NCBI GenBank assembly: GCA_045594705.1
Contig: JAZNZB010000082.1
Coordinates: 1 to 13,722 of the forward strand
Source: SVQP01 sp045594705
GTDB lineage: Bacteria; Bacillota; Clostridia; Oscillospirales; CAG-272
Length of the DNA stretch: 13,722 nt
Reading direction: 5' to 3'
The notes under the pieces are model-generated. The model was not told where the DNA came from and did no database searches. It saw nothing but the letters and a program-made list of their open reading frames with translations. Positions 13,695-13,722 of this stretch are shown in pieces (position 1 is the first letter of the stretch; every line of letters begins with the position of its first letter). The translations under genes and the position numbers were made by a program.

Positions 13695-13722
13695 TAGCCT
13701 CCCCAAAGGGGAAACAAATCTC
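13695..13722. repeat. Start of a GC-rich repeat (type 1), cut by the window end
   Basis: TAGCCTCCCC-AAA-GGGGA resembles the opening of the repeat at 64-83 (AGCCTTCCCC-GCT-GGGGAAG), in the same orientation. It directly abuts the last stem base of the type 2 element. Confidence 0.45.

Overview
The window looks like a chromosomal segment of a Gram-positive anaerobe of the Bacillota, most likely class Clostridia (order not determinable from the sequence). The evidence is strong GGAGG Shine-Dalgarno sites, near-consensus sigma-A promoters with 17-base spacers, an Mbl/MreB-type actin, an ECF sigma factor of a type common in Clostridia, a lipobox-type solute-binding lipoprotein and intergenic repeat families like those I recall from gut Clostridia. 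Ten genes lie on the + strand and one (malQ) on the - strand. Most are ordinary housekeeping or metabolic genes with intact active sites. I see no CRISPR array, transposase, phage gene, tRNA or rRNA.

Layout. 1-309: non-coding, with a GC-rich repeat and then an extended -10 promoter. 310-1089: XRE regulator with a helical, TPR-like C-terminus, closed by a UUCG terminator. 1207-4138: a tight nucleoside-salvage operon (HD phosphohydrolase-like protein, deoD, deoB, cdd) from one promoter at 1146-1174. 4139-4582: a gene-free stretch with a structured dispersed repeat, a direct repeat, a 14-base palindrome and a terminator-like hairpin. 4583-5912: an ECF sigma factor overlapping a single-pass membrane protein that is probably its regulator. 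6184-8695: an mreB/mbl-like gene and pepD from a strong promoter at 6117-6145. 8868-10376: an orphan solute-binding lipoprotein with its own promoter. 10435-11901 (-): malQ, convergent with the lipoprotein across a shared terminator. 12025-13566: a comM/yifB-type AAA+ gene, divergent from malQ. 13567-13722: a second copy of the structured repeat, running into the start of another GC-rich repeat.

How the genes work together. In the salvage operon, DeoD cleaves purine (deoxy)nucleosides to base plus (deoxy)ribose-1-phosphate. DeoB converts that to the 5-phosphate, and Cdd feeds in cytidine and deoxycytidine by deamination. The leading HD protein may act on nucleotides or nucleic acid upstream of these steps, which is inference. 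The sigma factor and membrane protein form a signalling pair whose signal and targets are not in the window. MalQ and the lipoprotein suggest use of glycans or other imported solutes, but no transporter permease is present here.

The best candidate for something undescribed is the pair of intergenic elements at about 4178-4270 and 13607-13694. Both lie downstream of + strand genes in the same orientation. Each carries two hairpins whose stems keep pairing through compensatory changes between the copies, so the fold appears to be what is conserved.
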